DNA of 64,000 bases from Oscillospiraceae bacterium (lineage in GTDB: Bacteria; Bacillota; Clostridia; Oscillospirales; Oscillospiraceae). Shown in pieces: positions 52,139-59,591 of the stretch. A program made the translations under genes and the position numbers. Position 1 is the first letter of the stretch. Each line of letters opens with the position of its first letter. The notes beneath the pieces are model-generated. The model did no database searches. It was not told where the DNA came from and saw only the letters and a program-made list of their open reading frames with translations. The DNA lies in assembly GCA_916988195.3 (NCBI GenBank), contig CAKASQ030000028.1, forward strand, positions 1 through 64,000. Reading direction: 5' to 3'.

Positions 52139-52330
52139 TGGGGATTCCCCAACAACAAAATGAGCAGTTCGGGCGCAAGGCTGAACCGCTCATTTTTCCG
52201 GTGTGTACGGACACCGGATGTGCTTGCTACTCTCTCAAATCTCATATCCGCAGATACAACGCGCTCCCGCTTTCGCAAAAGCAGGGGCGCATATTTTTTG
52301 AAAATCTTCCGTTTCGATACCTGCGTTTTG
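52139..52330 (+). other. oriT-like hairpin cluster upstream of mobC
   Basis: Three hairpins follow one another. AATGAGC-a-GTTC pairs with GAAC-c-GCTCATT (52159-52194), CCGGTGT with ACACCGG (52198-52217), and GCGC-CCC-GCTTT with AAAGC-GGGGCGC (about 52261-52292). Such arrays precede mobilization genes and often contain the transfer origin. No nic site could be assigned. The first hairpin with its TTTTT could also serve as a terminator. Confidence 0.5.
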
Positions 52331-52337
52331 ACTTAAA

Positions 52338-52421
52338 AATGTCCGTTGTAAAGTGAAAGGAAAAAATTTTTGCCGCCATACTCAACAAACGGCAAAAAGG
52401 TGTCCGTTGTAAAGTGAAAGG
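52338..52421 (+). repeat. Direct repeat of GTCCGTTGTAAAGTGAAAGG before mobC
   Basis: The 20-base unit occurs at about 52339-52358 and again at about 52402-52421, the second ending in the mobC ribosome binding site. A diverged copy (TGTCCGTTGTAAAATG) lies near 42893 by the older element. It may bind the relaxosome or a regulator. Confidence 0.55.
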
Positions 52422-52432
52422 AGTTCTTTGAT

Positions 52433-52762
52433 ATGCCAGACCGCACACGACCCATCCGCAAGGAAATCTGCCTAAATGAGCAGGAATTGAGCGTAGTTCG
52501 CCACAAGATGAATCAACTCGGCACCCGCAACTTCGGCGCGTATGCCCGGAAAATGCTGATTGACGGGTACATCATCAAGGTCGATTACACCGAGCAGAAA
52601 AAGTTAGCTGCCGCTGTCAGCAGGATTGCCACAAACATCAACCACGTCTGCCGCCGCATCAACAGCACCGGGCATTTCTACGATGCCGACGTTGCCGAGC
52701 TGAAAGAACGGATGGCTGACGTATGGGAGCTGCTGAAAGTACAGCAGAGAAACGAATTGTAA
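52433..52762 (+). CDS. mobC: MobC-type relaxosome accessory protein
   Basis: The 109-residue protein begins with a ribbon-helix-helix-like region (KEICLNEQELSVVRHKMNQLGTRNFGAYARKMLIDGYIIK). It ends with the MobC helix block (AVSRIATNINHVCRRINSTGHFYDADVAELKERMADVWELLK). MobC melts oriT DNA and helps a relaxase nick it. GGAG lies before the ATG at 52433. A relaxase gene normally follows, but none does here. Confidence 0.85.
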   Translation: MPDRTRPIRKEICLNEQELSVVRHKMNQLGTRNFGAYARKMLIDGYIIKVDYTEQKKLAAAVSRIATNINHVCRRINSTGHFYDADVAELKERMADVWELLKVQQRNEL

Positions 52763-52782
52763 TTCGGGAAAGGAGTACAGAT

Positions 52783-53001
52783 ATGCCGCGCATGAGCAAA
52801 TCAAAAAAGCTGGAATGGTCATTCTTCCTGAATGACCGGGGACGCAAGGCGTACAACACGCTCTGCCGCCGCTGCGTCCACGATTGCAAGCAGAGTTTCC
52901 GGGCGGTTGTCGTTATTTGCCCGCATTATCAATCCAAGAGGGCAAAAAAGGGTGGTACATCTGCGTACTCCCCTCGCGGACCCGATGGAACGCCACCATG
53001 A
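52783..53001 (+). CDS. Small conserved mobile-element protein (72 aa)
   Basis: The protein (MPRMSKSKKLEWSFFLNDRGRKAYNTLCRRCVHDCKQSFRAVVVICPHYQSKR...) is very basic, with CxxC-type cysteines (CRRCVHDCKQ) that could bind metal. I recall similar short proteins in Clostridial conjugative elements near mob and rep genes, function unknown. ATG 52783 has GGAG 7 bases upstream and lies 20 bases after mobC. Confidence 0.7.
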   Translation: MPRMSKSKKLEWSFFLNDRGRKAYNTLCRRCVHDCKQSFRAVVVICPHYQSKRAKKGGTSAYSPRGPDGTPP

Positions 53002-53033
53002 ATACCGCAGACACCGAAAGGAAGTGATACGCC

Positions 53034-53738
53034 ATCTATATCAAGATTGATACCTCGCTCCCACCGTTCATTCCTTTGCCACAATTTATGGTAGTCAGCG
53101 AACATTCCATCAACGCTAAACTGCTGTATGCCCTCCTGCTGAATCGCACGATGCTTTCGCAAAAATCGGGGTGGGTATCAGAGGACGGAAATGTGTATGT
53201 CATCTACACAATCAAGCAGATGGCGAATGACCTGAATCGGAGCGAAAGAACGGTAAAAACCGCCTTGTGCGAACTGGAAAATGCCGGGCTGCTGACTCGC
53301 GTCCGACAGGGCTTGACCAAGGCTAACAGGCTGTTTCTGCAAATACCCGATGGGGTGCAGCTTTCTTCCCCTCTGATGGGCAAAGGCTGCCTTTCAGAAG
53401 TGCAGAAAACCGCCCCTCTTGATGGGCAGAAATTGCCCACAAGTAATACTAATACAGAATATAAAGAACAGAGTAAGACCGAAAGAGTAGAGAGTACGCG
53501 CCGCCGATATGGAGAGTATCAAAATGTTTTTCTGTCAGGAGAGGAATATTCCCGGCTGGAGACGGCTTATCCCGGCAAAGCTGCCGAATACATTGAGCGG
53601 CTGTCCCGGTACATGGCTTCCAATGACAGGCACTATGCCAATCATTACGCCACCATCAAGAAGTGGTTGGACGAGGACAGCAAGGGCAGGAGAGCGAAAA
53701 ACTACACTTACGACGATAACGAGGGAGAGTGTCTATGA
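53034..53738 (+). CDS. Helix-turn-helix replication initiator-like protein with non-standard start
   Basis: The frame reads IYIKIDTSLPPFIPLPQFMVVSEHSINAKLLYALLLNRTMLSQ...VIYTIKQMANDLNRSERTVKTALCELENAGLLTRV, a RepA_N/DnaD-like winged-helix domain. A variable linker and a second helical region follow. Relatives start MYIKID. Here that codon is ATC (53034-53036), placed 9-10 bases after AAAGGAA, with TGA two codons earlier. Either ATC is used, or translation starts at TTG 53076 or ATG 53088 with loss of 14 or 18 residues. The stop overlaps the next gene (CTATGA). It probably drives replication of the excised element. Confidence 0.8.
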   Translation: MYIKIDTSLPPFIPLPQFMVVSEHSINAKLLYALLLNRTMLSQKSGWVSEDGNVYVIYTIKQMANDLNRSERTVKTALCELENAGLLTRVRQGLTKANRLFLQIPDGVQLSSPLMGKGCLSEVQKTAPLDGQKLPTSNTNTEYKEQSKTERVESTRRRYGEYQNVFLSGEEYSRLETAYPGKAAEYIERLSRYMASNDRHYANHYATIKKWLDEDSKGRRAKNYTYDDNEGECL

Positions 53739-54577
53739 ATCCGATTTTTACAAAAATGGTTGATGCCGTTGAAGCGGCTAATGCCGCACCTGACGATTAC
53801 ATCAATTCCGCTGATGGGCTGAAATACTGCGGCAAGTGCCATACGCCGAAAGAAGCCTTTTACCCCGCAGACCTTCAGGCACAGGGCTTTACCAAGCACC
53901 CGGTTATGTGCAAGTGCGTCGCCGAACGCCGAGAACGGGAAGAAGCGGAGCGTCGGGAATATGAGAGAATGTCTTACATGACGATGCTCCGCAGCGAGGC
54001 GTTCCGCGATATGCCCGCCGCTGGCTGGCGGTTTGAGTCAGCCGCAGTTACAACGCCCCAGCTTGCAAAGGCGAGGGGTTACGCGCAGAACTGGGACGAG
54101 TTCAAAAAAGCAGGAATCGGGCTGCTCCTGTTCGGGAATGTCGGCACGGGAAAATCCTATGCCGCTGGATGCATTGCCAACGCTCTGATTGACCGTCTGG
54201 AGTCCGTCCTCTTTGTGGGAATGTCTGATGTAGTCAACCGTATGCAGGGTAACTTCGGTTCGGACCGCGACAATTACATGAAATCGCTTATGCGCCCCGA
54301 CCTCCTCATTCTGGATGATTTGGGGGCAGAACGTAACACCAGCTTCGGTAAGGAGCGAGTGTTCGATGTGGTTGACAAACGGCTGCTGACCGGCAAGCCC
54401 ATGATCGTCACCACGAATATCCCGCTTTCCGTTATGAAGCAAGCTGTCGATCTGGATGACCGCCGAATTTATGACCGCATCTTGGAGGTCTGCGTCCCGA
54501 TCATGTTCGATGGAGACAGCTTCCGCAAAAGCACCGCTGCCGACAATCTGAAAACGGCGGCTCGTCTGCTCGGCTGA
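53735..54577 (+). CDS. DnaC/IstB-like ATP-binding protein
   Basis: The 280-residue AAA+ protein has an N-terminal zinc-like region (YCGKCHTPKEAFYP...CKC). The Walker A is LLLFGNVGTGKSYAAGCIANAL near residue 130 and the Walker B is LLILDDLGAER near residue 190. An Arg-finger region, DRRIYDRILEVC, follows. DnaC-type proteins load the replicative helicase. The overlapping initiator gene makes this a replication module for the circular form. ATG 53735 overlaps the previous stop, with GGAG upstream. Confidence 0.88.
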   Translation: MNPIFTKMVDAVEAANAAPDDYINSADGLKYCGKCHTPKEAFYPADLQAQGFTKHPVMCKCVAERREREEAERREYERMSYMTMLRSEAFRDMPAAGWRFESAAVTTPQLAKARGYAQNWDEFKKAGIGLLLFGNVGTGKSYAAGCIANALIDRLESVLFVGMSDVVNRMQGNFGSDRDNYMKSLMRPDLLILDDLGAERNTSFGKERVFDVVDKRLLTGKPMIVTTNIPLSVMKQAVDLDDRRIYDRILEVCVPIMFDGDSFRKSTAADNLKTAARLLG

Positions 54578-54601
54578 TAAACCCAAGAAAGGAGCTTTTA
54601 C

Positions 54602-54808
54602 ATGGAGAATTGCATCGGCACCGTTCCGATCCATCTGAAAATGACACTGACCACCAAGGAGGCGGCAGAATACAGCAACATCGGCATCAACAAGATCGAC
54701 AGTATGCTCCGCTCGCCCAACTGCCCCTTCGTTTTGTTTGTCGGCACAAAGAAGCTGGTCAAACGAAAGGAATTTGAGCAATTCATAAGTGAGAAACTGG
54801 TGATATAA
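54602..54808 (+). CDS. xis: Excisionase (Tn916-type Xis)
   Basis: The 68-residue winged-helix protein (LTTKEAAEYSNIGINKIDSMLRSPNCPFVLFVGTKKLVKRKEFEQFISEK) matches Tn916 Xis in length and pattern. It binds near the element ends and turns the integrase toward excision. GGAG precedes ATG 54602. It is intact, unlike the frameshifted copy at 43311. Confidence 0.92.
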   Translation: MENCIGTVPIHLKMTLTTKEAAEYSNIGINKIDSMLRSPNCPFVLFVGTKKLVKRKEFEQFISEKLVI

Positions 54809-54935
54809 GAAGTTCCGAAAAATTTACAAATTGCCGGAGAGTTTTTCACAATAACTACTTGAGGGAATGGACAAAATCTGCTATACTTATCGTGTAGCAG
54901 TGCGTCCATTTCCCTTCAAGGGAAAGGAGCATTTC

Positions 54936-56144
54936 ATGGGAAAAAATCTCAAAGGAAAAGACTGCGGTAAGGGTATCTACCAAAGAAAGGACGGTTTATA
55001 CAGCGCACGATTTGTTGATAAAACAGGAAAAAGGCATGAGAAATATTTTCAGACTATTCCCGAAGCAAGGAATTGGATGGAAGAAGCGAAATATGCCGAC
55101 AAGCACGAAGAAGTTTTTGTTGCCACCGAAACAACGGTTGACCAATGGTTTAGTTTCTGGATTGAAAATATAGTAGGTGACTTAGCCCCTAATACGCTCC
55201 GCAATTATCGGGAGCGATATTCCAAAAACATTCAGCCCGTTATCGGTAGAATGGCGATTGCCAATGTCAAGCCCATGCACTGTAAGCAAGTCTTGATTCG
55301 GATGGACGCTGATTATGCTGGTTCTACTATCCGACAAGCCTATATTGCTATGGGCACATTGTTCAAGGCGGCGAAAATGAATGACTTGATTGCCAGACAC
55401 CCAATGGATGGTGTGCGGTTTACAAAGCCAGTTCGTGCTGTGGATGATATAAAGTTTCTTACTTGCGATGACCAACAACGTTTTCTTGAAGTTGCCCAGC
55501 GTTCCCACAACTATAACCAATACGCCCTTATCCTCGAAACAGGCTTGCGTACTGGCGAAATGATTGGATTAACTTGGGATGCGATTGACTTTGAAAAACG
55601 AACACTTACGGTCAACAAGACTTTGGAGTTTAGGCACGCTCAAAAATACTGGCGTGCAGGTCCTCCAAAGACTCAACAGAGTTATCGCACAATTCCCTTG
55701 ACGAACAGAGCCTACGATATTCTGAAAAGCATTTGGGATAGCCGGGATAACAGGAAAGAGTCTCCCTTGCTTTCACAGACGCTTGAATACATAGACAGGC
55801 GCACAGGCACAACCTCACAGCTTGTTATGCGTGACCTTGTTTTTATCAACTGGCGTACAGGAGAGCCAGCGAAGAACAGCTCCTATGATACCCACCTTTA
55901 CAAGCTCTGCGACGAAGCAGGGATAAATCGCTTTTGTATGCACGCTCTACGCCATACTTACGCCACAAGAGCCATCGAAAGTGGTATGCAGCCGAAAGTG
56001 CTGCAAAAGCTATTGGGTCATGCCAGTATCAAGACAACGATGGATAGGTATGTTCATGTAACTACCGATTCGCTCGACCAAGCTGTACGGCAGTTTGAGT
56101 CAAAAGGGTTTTCTGACATAAAACTCAATGCGAAAATGGCGTAA
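54936..56144 (+). CDS. int: Tn916-family tyrosine integrase
   Basis: The 402-residue integrase has the N-terminal arm-binding domain ([25 protein letters not shown]), a SAM-like core-binding domain, and a complete catalytic set. This is Arg in [14 protein letters not shown], His-x-x-Arg in [10 protein letters not shown], His in [10 protein letters not shown] and Tyr in MDRYVHV. It recombines the 16-base core at the ychF start. ATG 54936 follows AAAGGAG; a longer frame upstream is unsupported. It ends 77 bases before the right core. Confidence 0.95.
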   Translation: MGKNLKGKDCGKGIYQRKDGLYSARFVDKTGKRHEKYFQTIPEARNWMEEAKYADKHEEVFVATETTVDQWFSFWIENIVGDLAPNTLRNYRERYSKNIQPVIGRMAIANVKPMHCKQVLIRMDADYAGSTIRQAYIAMGTLFKAAKMNDLIARHPMDGVRFTKPVRAVDDIKFLTCDDQQRFLEVAQRSHNYNQYALILETGLRTGEMIGLTWDAIDFEKRTLTVNKTLEFRHAQKYWRAGPPKTQQSYRTIPLTNRAYDILKSIWDSRDNRKESPLLSQTLEYIDRRTGTTSQLVMRDLVFINWRTGEPAKNSSYDTHLYKLCDEAGINRFCMHALRHTYATRAIESGMQPKVLQKLLGHASIKTTMDRYVHVTTDSLDQAVRQFESKGFSDIKLNAKMA

Positions 56145-56156
56145 AAATGGCGTAGT
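56132..56156. repeat. Right arm-type integrase repeat of element 2
   Basis: These 25 bases are identical to 45044-45068, with paired TGGCGTA units 11 bases apart. The block overlaps the int stop codon and lies 65 bases from the right core. Confidence 0.65.
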
Positions 56157-56221
56157 AGCCGAAAAGCCAAAACCCGAAAACCCTTGCAAATCAAGGAAAA
56201 ATCGAAGGAGAATGAGTATAT

Positions 56222-56237
56222 ATGAAATTAGGTATCG
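56222..56237. other. Right attachment site: core within the ychF start
   Basis: ATGAAATTAGGTATCG is at once the first five codons of ychF and the right copy of the att core. Integration therefore preserves the ychF coding sequence but replaces everything upstream. Confidence 0.8.
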
Positions 56238-57319
56238 TCGGCTTGCCGAATGTCGGCAAATCCACGCTTTTCAATGCCATCACAAACGCGGGCGTTGCGG
56301 CGGACAACTACGCGTTCTGCACCATCGACCCGAACGTCGGCGTCGTTTCTGTGCCGGACAAGCGGCTCGAGTGGCTGCGCGACCAGCATAACCCCAAGAA
56401 GTTCACGCCCGCTGTGATTGAATTTGTCGACATCGCGGGCCTCGTCAAGGGCGCGTCAAAGGGCGAGGGTCTCGGAAACAAGTTCCTGTCCAACATCCGC
56501 GGCTGCGACGCGATCGTCCATGTCGTGCGCTGCTTTGAAGACCCCAACGTCACTCATGTTGAGGGCTCGACCGACCCGCTGCGCGACATTGAGATCATCA
56601 ACACTGAACTCATCATGGCAGACCTCGAGATGATAGACCGCCGCATCGACAAGGCCCAGAAAAACGCCAAGGGCGGCGACAAGCGCTTCAACCACGAGGT
56701 CGACGTTTTTACCGCGCTGCGCGATTATATGAACGAGGGTAACCTTGCGCGCACGTTCGAGTGCTCAGAAGACGATGCCGCGATGATCGCGACGAGCGAT
56801 TTACTCACCCTCCGCAAGACGATCTATGCCGCGAACCTCGGCGAAAACGAGGTGAACACCCCCGAATCCAGCCGCCACTTTCTGGCTGTTCAGAAGCTCG
56901 CGGAATCCGAGGGCAGTCAGGTGCTTCCCATCTGCGCAAAATTAGAGGCCGATATTGCCGAGCTCGACGACCCGGAGGAGAAGGCCATGTTCATGGAGGA
57001 ATTGGGTCTGAAAGAATCCGGCCTCGACCGGCTCATTCAGTGCAGCTACAGCCTGCTCGGCCTTATCTCCTTCCTCACGGCAGGCCCGGACGAGTGCCGC
57101 GCATGGACGATCAAAAACGGCACCAAAGCCCCGCAGGCGGCAGGCAAGATTCACTCCGACTTTGAACGTGGCTTCATCCGCGCCGAGGTCATCGCCTTTG
57201 ACGATCTCAAGGCCTGCGGCACGCTCGCAAATGCCAAATCGAAGGGACTTCTTCGCAGCGAGGGCAAGGAATACGTCATGAAAGACGGCGACGTCGTGAA
57301 TTTCCTTTTCAATGTCTAA
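56222..57319 (+). CDS. ychF: Redox-regulated ATPase YchF (Obg family)
   Basis: The 365-residue protein has the P-loop [15 protein letters not shown], the switch segment [22 protein letters not shown], and the NxxE-type nucleotide motif typical of ATP-preferring YchF. A coiled coil and a C-terminal TGS domain ([32 protein letters not shown]-like) follow. It associates with ribosomes and stress responses. The ribosome binding site AAGGAG, about 11 bases upstream, lies in mobile-element DNA, so expression may depend on the element. Confidence 0.97.
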   Translation: MKLGIVGLPNVGKSTLFNAITNAGVAADNYAFCTIDPNVGVVSVPDKRLEWLRDQHNPKKFTPAVIEFVDIAGLVKGASKGEGLGNKFLSNIRGCDAIVHVVRCFEDPNVTHVEGSTDPLRDIEIINTELIMADLEMIDRRIDKAQKNAKGGDKRFNHEVDVFTALRDYMNEGNLARTFECSEDDAAMIATSDLLTLRKTIYAANLGENEVNTPESSRHFLAVQKLAESEGSQVLPICAKLEADIAELDDPEEKAMFMEELGLKESGLDRLIQCSYSLLGLISFLTAGPDECRAWTIKNGTKAPQAAGKIHSDFERGFIRAEVIAFDDLKACGTLANAKSKGLLRSEGKEYVMKDGDVVNFLFNV

Positions 57320-57337
57320 GATCATCCAAAAAAGTGG

Positions 57338-57369
57338 CCGGGAGAAGCATTTCGCTTCTCCCGGTTTTT
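57338..57369 (+). terminator. Terminator of ychF
   Basis: CCGGGAGAAGC and GCTTCTCCCGG form a perfect 11-bp stem with a 5-base loop, then TTTTT. It can also serve the convergent DUF3786 gene. Confidence 0.9.
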
Positions 57370-58009
57370 ACATATGTCCTTCTGTGTCCTCAATTGCAAG
57401 ACCCATGTGCGCCTGCAAGCGGTTCACGAGAAATCTTGCCGCGTAGCAGACGGTCTCAAAGCGCAGAAATTGCAGCACGTTTTCGTCCCACATCAGCTTG
57501 AAAACCGCCGGAAATTCGTCATCCGACGACCAGAACTGCACCATGACCGGCAGGAAATCGAACAGCGGCACCTGAAACGAGAGCTCCCCCATCGGAAGCT
57601 CGATCCCGCCCAGCGCCAGACAGGCTTTTTTCAGCTTCTGCGGGTCTTCATCGCAGCGCGCCGCGAAATCATCGAACGCGCCCTTCGCGGGATTTGCCCC
57701 GTGCATGGTTCCGGGCAGGTGCTCGGCTTGTGCGTACCTTCCGGAAAGCGCCGCGCCGTCCTTCGCGCAGCAAAGAAGATCGTAGATCGTCATCGCGTCC
57801 AAAAAGCCCGCGGGCCGCCAGCTGCTTTCGTCTTCCCACTCGATCGTTCCGCGCTTTCGCGAGACGCGGTAGCGCCGGTCCAGCAGCCGCAGATAGAGAA
57901 ACTCCGCATCATAGTCATGGCAGAACATGCGAATCATGCGCTGCTGGTCGTATTTTAAAAACTCCCCCGGCATCCGCGCAAGGGTAATATCATAGTTTGA
58001 CTGCGCCAT
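57368..58009 (-). CDS. DUF3786-domain protein
   Basis: The 213-residue soluble protein fits the DUF3786 family of Clostridia (EDESSWRPAGFLDAMTIYDLLC...GELSFQVPLFDFLPVMVQFWSSDDEFPAVFKLMWDENVLQFLRFETVCYAARFLVNRL). Its function is unknown. AAGGGG is directly against ATG 58015 but 6 bases from ATG 58009, so the latter was chosen. It follows the CapA gene by about a dozen bases and is surely cotranscribed. Confidence 0.8.
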   Translation of the reverse strand: MAQSNYDITLARMPGEFLKYDQQRMIRMFCHDYDAEFLYLRLLDRRYRVSRKRGTIEWEDESSWRPAGFLDAMTIYDLLCCAKDGAALSGRYAQAEHLPGTMHGANPAKGAFDDFAARCDEDPQKLKKACLALGGIELPMGELSFQVPLFDFLPVMVQFWSSDDEFPAVFKLMWDENVLQFLRFETVCYAARFLVNRLQAHMGLAIEDTEGHM

Positions 58010-58020
58010 CGCCATCCCCC

Positions 58021-59346
58021 TTACTTGCCAGAATCGTAGTCCGAGGCCGTCGCCGCGCGCAGCTGCGCGATTGCGTCCGTGAGCGTCTGCTCCATGTCCG
58101 GGAAGAGCCCGGAGTTAATCGCGCTTCGGATGGGCAGAATTTCATAGCGCGGGTCTTTTCCCTCGCCGTGATCCATGATATAGATTGGCGTATAATTGAC
58201 GCCGGAGAGCTGCGTCGCGCCGGTCTGACCGTTTTTTGTGAACGAGAGGTTCAAAACCACGGACTCGCGGCAGTTTTTCGCGTAGCTGTCGTCCATCGCA
58301 GAGAAGAAGTTTCCGAGACTGTAGGCAACAAAGCACGTCTTTTGAGCGCCGTCCACCGTCGTGACCTGCTCTTCCTCCATAGGCCCTACAATGTGCGAGT
58401 GCGAGCCGATGATTGCGTCCACACCGTTTTCAAAGAGCAGATTCTTGATCTTTTTCTGCGAATCCGTCACGGCAGAATCCGATTCGCTGCCCCAATGGAG
58501 CATCGCGACAATCACATCCGGCTGCAAGGCCTTCGCCGCGTTCACAGAGTCCAAAATCGCCGATTCGTTGATCTTGTTGAAATCGGACGCGTAATCCGTG
58601 TAGAGCACGTCCACCGCGTACTCCTCTCCCTCCGGGAGCGTCAGGTAGTTGAGTCCCTTTGTGTAGGCGATGAACGCGATTTTCACGCCGTTGACGTTTT
58701 TGAGCAGCACCCCACCAAGGCTCGTCTTGTCATCCTGCGCCGCGTACGTTCCCACGTGGGAAATCCCCGCCGCGTCGAGATACTGGATCGTGCTTCGGAG
58801 GCCGGAAAGCCCATTTTGAATGGAATACGTGTTTGCCGTCTGCAAAATGTCAAAGCCGATGGAGCCCAAGGTCCTGGCCAGCGACTCCGGCGCGCGGAAA
58901 TCGGGCTTCCCGGCATACGGAGGGCCGCAGAAATTGAGCTCCAGATTTCCGACCGTCAGGTCCGCCGACACCGTGCTTCCCGAGACGGCGGCAAAGCTCG
59001 AGTTGAAATCATACGTGCCGTCTGCCTGTAAGGCCGCGTCCAGCTGTTCGTCGTACATCATGATATCGCCCACGGCCGCAATCGTCACGGTCGTATCCGG
59101 CTCGGTTGGAACGGCCGCCTGCGATACATCCGTCTGCGCCGTATCCTGCGATGCCTGCTGCGTCTGCTCCGTTTTTTTGTGGGCGCTGCAACCGCGCACG
59201 ATCAGAACCAGCGATAAAATCAGAATCACCAGCAAAAGCCCCAGCACAATACGCTGCTGCATCTTGCGGCGGCGGCGATCCTCAAGCCGTTTGAGCCGCC
59301 GGGCTTCTAATAATTGCTCGTCGCGTTCAAATTCCTGTTCGTCCAT
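58021..59346 (-). CDS. CapA-family (poly-gamma-glutamate synthesis-like) membrane-anchored protein
   Basis: The 441-residue protein has a charged cytoplasmic N-terminus, one membrane segment (IVLGLLLVILILSLVLIV, about 33-50), a Thr/Gln-rich linker and an extracellular metallophosphatase-like CapA domain. The domain motifs are AAVGDIMMYDEQL, GNLELNFCG, LHWGSES and IIGSHSHIVGPME. CapA/PgsA proteins take part in polyglutamate or capsule metabolism; the precise reaction here is not known. ATG 59346 follows AAAGGAG. It is divergent from the GH25 lysozyme gene. Confidence 0.9.
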   Translation of the reverse strand: MDEQEFERDEQLLEARRLKRLEDRRRRKMQQRIVLGLLLVILILSLVLIVRGCSAHKKTEQTQQASQDTAQTDVSQAAVPTEPDTTVTIAAVGDIMMYDEQLDAALQADGTYDFNSSFAAVSGSTVSADLTVGNLELNFCGPPYAGKPDFRAPESLARTLGSIGFDILQTANTYSIQNGLSGLRSTIQYLDAAGISHVGTYAAQDDKTSLGGVLLKNVNGVKIAFIAYTKGLNYLTLPEGEEYAVDVLYTDYASDFNKINESAILDSVNAAKALQPDVIVAMLHWGSESDSAVTDSQKKIKNLLFENGVDAIIGSHSHIVGPMEEEQVTTVDGAQKTCFVAYSLGNFFSAMDDSYAKNCRESVVLNLSFTKNGQTGATQLSGVNYTPIYIMDHGEGKDPRYEILPIRSAINSGLFPDMEQTLTDAIAQLRAATASDYDSGK

Positions 59347-59394
59347 AAAACTCCTTTCCCGGCAAACTGCTAGCAAATCGCCGGTTTTTGCAAT

Positions 59395-59482
59395 GCGTTC
59401 TGATTATAAAACAATGAAACTATTTTCATGATACAATAGCGTTCTAAGTATAAAACAACTACGCTATTTTCATTATACTATA
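59395..59482. repeat. Tandem 44-bp repeat in the capA/GH25 divergent promoter region
   Basis: Two adjacent units begin GCGTTCT and share ATAAAACAA and CTATTTTCAT (59395-59438 and 59439-59482), with roughly three quarters of positions equal. Each contains A+T-rich promoter-like sequence. They lie between divergent starts and may duplicate a promoter or operator. The rest of the interval shows nothing else. Confidence 0.7.
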
Positions 59483-59591
59483 TCGCGCAATTTTGCACAA
59501 CGGGGAATTTCTCCCGCGAAAAAACTCACACCTTGGCGAATGGCTTCAAATGTGTTACAATAGTGACAATCTTCCGTCAAAGGAGTTATGC

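Larger units (their letters stand above)
44905..56237. mobile_element. Integrated Tn916-like mobilizable element with type III R-M cargo
   Basis: About 11.3 kb lies between exact 16-base direct repeats (44905-44920 and 56222-56237). Just inside, 25-base identical repeats (45044-45068 and 56132-56156) hold paired TGGCGTA units. The right end carries xis and int. Other contents are a serine recombinase, mod-res, a MobC-type gene with an oriT-like region, a replication initiator and a DnaC-like ATPase. The target is the 5' end of ychF. No relaxase or type IV secretion gene was found, so any transfer would need help from another element. Confidence 0.8.
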
